From Oscillospiraceae bacterium (GTDB taxonomy: Bacteria > Bacillota_A > Clostridia > Oscillospirales > Acutalibacteraceae): a stretch of 8,657 bases of DNA. Of this stretch, positions 5,928 through 8,657 are shown piece by piece (within the stretch, counting starts at the first letter, position 1; each line of letters starts with the position of its first letter). A model generated the notes under the pieces. The model was given only the letters and a program-made list of their open reading frames with translations. It made no database searches and was not told the origin of the DNA. Location of the stretch: assembly GCA_003519645.1 (NCBI GenBank), contig DOWI01000175.1, forward strand, positions 5,919-14,575, in the 5' to 3' direction. Position numbers and translations under genes: made by a program.

Positions 5928-6890
5928 ATGCATACAGCTCTTATACAGAAGCTGGCTACCATAACAGATGAAGAAAGACGGATTCTAGAAGGCAATACCG
6001 TAGACATGGAGAACTATGCAGCCGGCAGAGATTCTGTCATAGACAGTGCTAAAATGCTGGAAAAAGGGCGCTTAATATCCATACGACCCCATACTCGTTT
6101 TGCACCTTTTCCAAAACATCGCCATAATTATATTGAAATCATGTATATGTGCAGCGGAAGCACGACACATATTGTTAACGATAAGACTAAGATACTATTA
6201 AGCACCGGTGAACTACTCTTCATCAACCAGCATGCCAGTCATGCTATTGAATGTGCCGAAAAAAATGATATTGCAGTAAATTTTATTGTTTTACCCGAAT
6301 TTTTCGATATTACATTCTCCATGATTGGATCGGATAATCCTCTGAGCAATTTTTTAATCAGCAGCCTACGCCAAAACGACGGTGAAATTGGTTTTCTTCA
6401 TTTTAAAGTTACGGATATTCTGCCGATACAAAATCTTGTTGAAAATCTGATATGGAGCATTATCAACCGACAGCCAAATTACAGAAGAATCCATCAAATT
6501 ACTATGGGTCTCCTTTTTGTGCATCTGCTGAATAACACAAAGCGATTGGAATTAGAGCAGAAACAGCACAGCAGTAATGCACTGGTACTTGGGGTTTTAC
6601 GTGAAATTGAAGAAAATTACCATGGTGCGAATCTATCCGAAATTGCGAAACGTTATCTTGTTTCGGTTGCATATTTAAGCAAAATTGTGAAGCAATCAAC
6701 TGGATGTACCTTCAAAGAGTTGCTTCAAACCAAGCGCCTTGCAGTAGCGGCTCATCTTCTTCGCGAAAGCCGTCTTCCTGTTCAGAATGTGATTGCTGTC
6801 ATTGGTTATGATAATACCAGCTATTTTTACCGCATATTCAGAGAAAGATATAAAACAAGCCCTAAATTATATCGCTTAGAGGTTAAATAA
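5928..6890 (+). CDS. AraC-family transcriptional regulator with N-terminal cupin domain
   Basis: A 320-residue cytoplasmic regulator. After about 45 leading residues comes a cupin-like sensor domain with F-P-K-H-R-H-N-Y-I-E at 61-70 and the second strand motif (STGELLFINQHASHAIE, 92-108). A helical linker follows, then a C-terminal double helix-turn-helix. The first HTH is about 235-257 (LSEIAKRYLVSVAYLSKIVKQ); the second, about 285-315, carries the family signature IGYDNTSYFYRIFRERYKTSPKLYR. The ATG has a strong AAGGAGG eight to ten bases upstream. It lies directly before rhaBA, so it probably controls them, by analogy with E. coli RhaR/RhaS, which are also AraC-type. It may be cotranscribed with pyrB and the flavoprotein gene. 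The rhamnose assignment rests on position only; the family call is secure. The stop codon lies within the terminator stem. Confidence 0.93.
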   Translation: MHTALIQKLATITDEERRILEGNTVDMENYAAGRDSVIDSAKMLEKGRLISIRPHTRFAPFPKHRHNYIEIMYMCSGSTTHIVNDKTKILLSTGELLFINQHASHAIECAEKNDIAVNFIVLPEFFDITFSMIGSDNPLSNFLISSLRQNDGEIGFLHFKVTDILPIQNLVENLIWSIINRQPNYRRIHQITMGLLFVHLLNNTKRLELEQKQHSSNALVLGVLREIEENYHGANLSEIAKRYLVSVAYLSKIVKQSTGCTFKELLQTKRLAVAAHLLRESRLPVQNVIAVIGYDNTSYFYRIFRERYKTSPKLYRLEVK

Positions 6891-6928
6891 GGACGTAATT
6901 TTCATTCAAATTACGTCCTTATTTTTTT
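6885..6928 (+). terminator. Strong terminator after the AraC-type gene
   Basis: A perfect 17-base stem pairs 6885-6901 with 6908-6924 around the six-base loop TCATTC, followed by T-rich sequence to 6928. The left arm starts in the last sense codon and includes the TAA stop at 6888-6890. It isolates the upstream unit from rhaBA, so rhaB needs its own promoter downstream. Confidence 0.92.
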
Positions 6929-6929
6929 A

Positions 6930-6961
6930 TTGTTTTTAATATATAATGGAAATTATATAAA
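6930..6961 (+). promoter_or_regulatory. rhaB promoter region with AT-rich inverted repeat
   Basis: Only about 56 bases separate the terminator from rhaB. They hold TATAAT at 6942-6947, whose -35 position would fall in the terminator stem. They also hold TTGTTT at 6930-6935 with TATATA at 6954-6959 (18-base spacer). TATATAAT (6940-6947) and ATTATATA (6952-6959) form an inverted repeat around GGAA. Which -10 is used cannot be told; weak -35 boxes would fit an activator-dependent promoter. Confidence 0.4.
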
Positions 6962-6984
6962 TATAGCTGCAAGGGGCGTGTCAA

Positions 6985-8382
6985 ATGAAATATTATTTAG
7001 CGGTTGATATTGGAGCATCCAGCGGTAAAATGCTTCTGGGTCACATTGATGAAGGTCGTTTTGTATTGGAAGAGATACACAGATTCGCAAATAATCTGAT
7101 TCATAAGGACGGGCATCTCTGCTGGGATATCGAAAATTTGTTCAGTAGCATCGTACAAGGGTTGAAAAACTGCAAAGAACTCGGAAAAATACCTGCTACA
7201 ATGGGGATTGATACATGGGGAGTCGATTTTGTATTACTCGATAAAGAATACAAAATACTTGGCAACAGCGTAGCTTACAGAGACAGCCGAACAGAACGTA
7301 TGGATAAATGGATTGAAGAACGCCTATCCGCTGAAGAATTATATGCCAGAACCGGTATACAAAAGCAGCCGTATAATACAATTTACCAGCTTGCAGCAGT
7401 CAAAAAAGAAAATCCGGAGCACCTTGAAAACGCAGAATTCTATCTTATGATACCGGAATATCTTAACTTCCTCCTTACTGGAAAATGCTTAAACGAGTAC
7501 ACAAACGCAACAAGTACCGGCTTAGTGAATGCAAAAGAAAAAACTTGGGATAAAGATATTATACCTACCGTTGGTTATCCGGAAAAACTGTTTCGTCCAC
7601 TTGTAATGCCCGGAACCGAGGTCGGATCCCTGATGGGAAAAATACAAAAACAAGTCGGATTTAGCTGTACAGTCGTTCTTCCTGCAACCCATGACACCGG
7701 AAGCGCTTTTCTCGCCGTTCCCGCAAAGGACGATAATGCGATTACACTCAGCAGTGGCACCTGGAGCCTTCTCGGTGTAGAAAATGTCGAGCCTATAACA
7801 ACCGAGCAAAGTCGCATACTTAACTTTACAAACGAAGGCGGATATGATTATAGATTTCGTTATCTGAAAAACATTATGGGATTGTGGATGATTCAGTCCA
7901 TACGCCGTAATCTGAATAAAGTATATTCCTTTGCACAACTTGAGCAGATGGCAAAAGAATCTGCTGATTTCCCATCGGTTGTAGATGTGAATGATCAAGC
8001 ATTTTTTGCACCTGACAATATGATGGATGCGGTCAAGGAAACCTGCCGTAAAACAGGACAGCAGGTGCCCCAAACCGTTGGAGAGATTATGCAGTGCGTT
8101 TATCAAAGTCTTTCGATAAGTTATGCCAATGCAATTAAAGGTTTGGAGGATATAACCCAAAAAAAATATACCCGCATTCATATTGTCGGTGGTGGAAGCA
8201 AAGACGGTTATTTGAATTCACTTACAGCAAAAAAGACCGGTCTTTCTGTGTTTGCCGGTCCGGAAGAAGGCACGGCTCTGGGCAATCTAATGGCTCAAAT
8301 GATCCGCGCGGGAGAATTTTCTGATCTGTTTGCCGCTAGGAAAGCAATTCACAACAGCTTCAATATTCTTAATTATACCTAA
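6985..8382 (+). CDS. rhaB: Rhamnulokinase
   Basis: This enzyme phosphorylates L-rhamnulose to L-rhamnulose-1-phosphate with ATP, the second cytoplasmic step of L-rhamnose breakdown. The product is 465 residues, close to the usual ~480-490. It has the FGGY-kinase two-domain layout: the N-terminal phosphate-1 motif [10 protein letters not shown] at 7-16, the sugar-site region [10 protein letters not shown] at 73-82 and HDTGSAF at 236-242, whose Asp237 is the expected catalytic base. It continues with [10 protein letters not shown] at 255-264, and the C-terminal adenosine motif [16 protein letters not shown] at 400-415 is followed by [11 protein letters not shown] at 424-434. These blocks are of the rhamnulokinase subgroup rather than glycerol or xylulose kinase. 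AAGGGG eight bases upstream supports the ATG. rhaA follows after 14 bases, so the two are cotranscribed. Confidence 0.96.
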   Translation: MKYYLAVDIGASSGKMLLGHIDEGRFVLEEIHRFANNLIHKDGHLCWDIENLFSSIVQGLKNCKELGKIPATMGIDTWGVDFVLLDKEYKILGNSVAYRDSRTERMDKWIEERLSAEELYARTGIQKQPYNTIYQLAAVKKENPEHLENAEFYLMIPEYLNFLLTGKCLNEYTNATSTGLVNAKEKTWDKDIIPTVGYPEKLFRPLVMPGTEVGSLMGKIQKQVGFSCTVVLPATHDTGSAFLAVPAKDDNAITLSSGTWSLLGVENVEPITTEQSRILNFTNEGGYDYRFRYLKNIMGLWMIQSIRRNLNKVYSFAQLEQMAKESADFPSVVDVNDQAFFAPDNMMDAVKETCRKTGQQVPQTVGEIMQCVYQSLSISYANAIKGLEDITQKKYTRIHIVGGGSKDGYLNSLTAKKTGLSVFAGPEEGTALGNLMAQMIRAGEFSDLFAARKAIHNSFNILNYT

Positions 8383-8396
8383 AAGGGGAACAAAAC

Positions 8397-8657
8397 ATGA
8401 ATAATCGTTATGAACAGGCAAAACAACGTTATGCTAAACTTGGGGTCGATGTTGATGCTGCTCTGGCGGCACTGACGAACAAGCCCATCAGCATTCATTG
8501 CTGGCAGGGCGATGATGTAAGTGGTTTTGAAAACGCAGATTCAGCACTATCCGGTGGAATCCAAGCCACAGGAAACTATCCCGGCAAGGCCCGCACTCCT
8601 GACGAGTTGATGGCTGACTTTGATAAAGCTATAAGCTTAATTATAAAGGCGCTTTCA
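8397..8657 (+). CDS. rhaA: L-rhamnose isomerase, N-terminal part (3' truncated by window edge)
   Basis: Only the first 87 codons are present; the whole enzyme is usually about 415-420 residues. It interconverts L-rhamnose and L-rhamnulose, feeding RhaB. The family's N-terminal signatures are all visible: the helix [20 protein letters not shown] at 5-24, [15 protein letters not shown] at 31-45 and [15 protein letters not shown] at 53-67. AAGGGGA lies about seven bases before the ATG, almost the same site as in front of rhaB. The gene begins 14 bases after the rhaB stop, giving a rhaB-rhaA order; a rhamnulose-1-phosphate aldolase or transporter may follow outside the window. Confidence 0.96.
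   Translation, partial: MNNRYEQAKQRYAKLGVDVDAALAALTNKPISIHCWQGDDVSGFENADSALSGGIQATGNYPGKARTPDELMADFDKAISLIIKALS

Noticed and set aside
7522..8181. Open frame of 219 codons on the minus strand inside rhaB
   Set aside because: Antisense to an unambiguous rhamnulokinase, no ribosome binding site, unnatural composition.
8524..8540. Catabolite-repression (cre) site resembling TGAAAACGC in early rhaA
   Set aside because: The second half does not match the cre consensus and the site is within coding sequence; no good cre was seen in the rhaB promoter.

Overview
This window looks like ordinary chromosome from a low-to-moderate GC Gram-positive anaerobe, most likely a Clostridia member (an Oscillospiraceae/Ruminococcaceae-like gut or environmental bacterium). 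That placement is inference. It rests on strong purine-rich Shine-Dalgarno sites before nearly every gene, short T-tract hairpin terminators, GTG and TTG starts, an ECF sigma/anti-sigma pair of clostridial type and a clostridial-style L-rhamnose cluster. No rRNA, tRNA, CRISPR array, insertion sequence or phage gene was seen. No part of the window stands out as recently acquired.

Layout. (1) 2-487: the 3' end of a Gfo/Idh/MocA-type oxidoreductase. It converges, stop against stop, with a minus-strand gene (489-1172) whose product resembles the ATP-binding domain of a histidine kinase but lacks a recognisable phospho-acceptor His and glycine boxes. (2) 1303-2456: a complete single-gene unit for glycolytic GAPDH, with promoter, gene and hairpin terminator. 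(3) 2494-4130: an ECF sigma factor overlapping, by GTGA, a membrane-anchored partner that is probably its anti-sigma factor. A candidate ECF-type autoregulatory promoter lies in front and a GC-rich terminator behind. (4) 4173-6928: a probable three-gene unit of pyrB, an iron-sulfur-flavoprotein-like reductase and an AraC-family regulator, closed by a perfect 17-bp terminator hairpin. (5) 6930-8657: rhaB (rhamnulokinase) and the start of rhaA (L-rhamnose isomerase).

How the genes fit together. RhaA and RhaB carry out successive steps of L-rhamnose breakdown (rhamnose to rhamnulose to rhamnulose-1-phosphate). The AraC-type protein just upstream, with an N-terminal cupin-like sensor domain, is the natural candidate for their regulator. 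The sigma/anti-sigma pair should form an envelope-signal response whose ectodomain ligand is unknown. PyrB makes carbamoyl-aspartate for pyrimidine synthesis and stands here without other pyr genes.

The most notable item is PyrB itself. The catalytic chain carries, in the same polypeptide, a C-terminal four-cysteine zinc module like the end of the enterobacterial regulatory chain PyrI, but there is no room for PyrI's nucleotide-binding allosteric domain. Other items for a second look are an 18-bp palindrome over the pyrB -10 box, the degenerate kinase-like ATPase gene, the ectodomain of the putative anti-sigma factor and the ECF-type promoter that also settles a TTG start. I found no clearly new multi-gene system.
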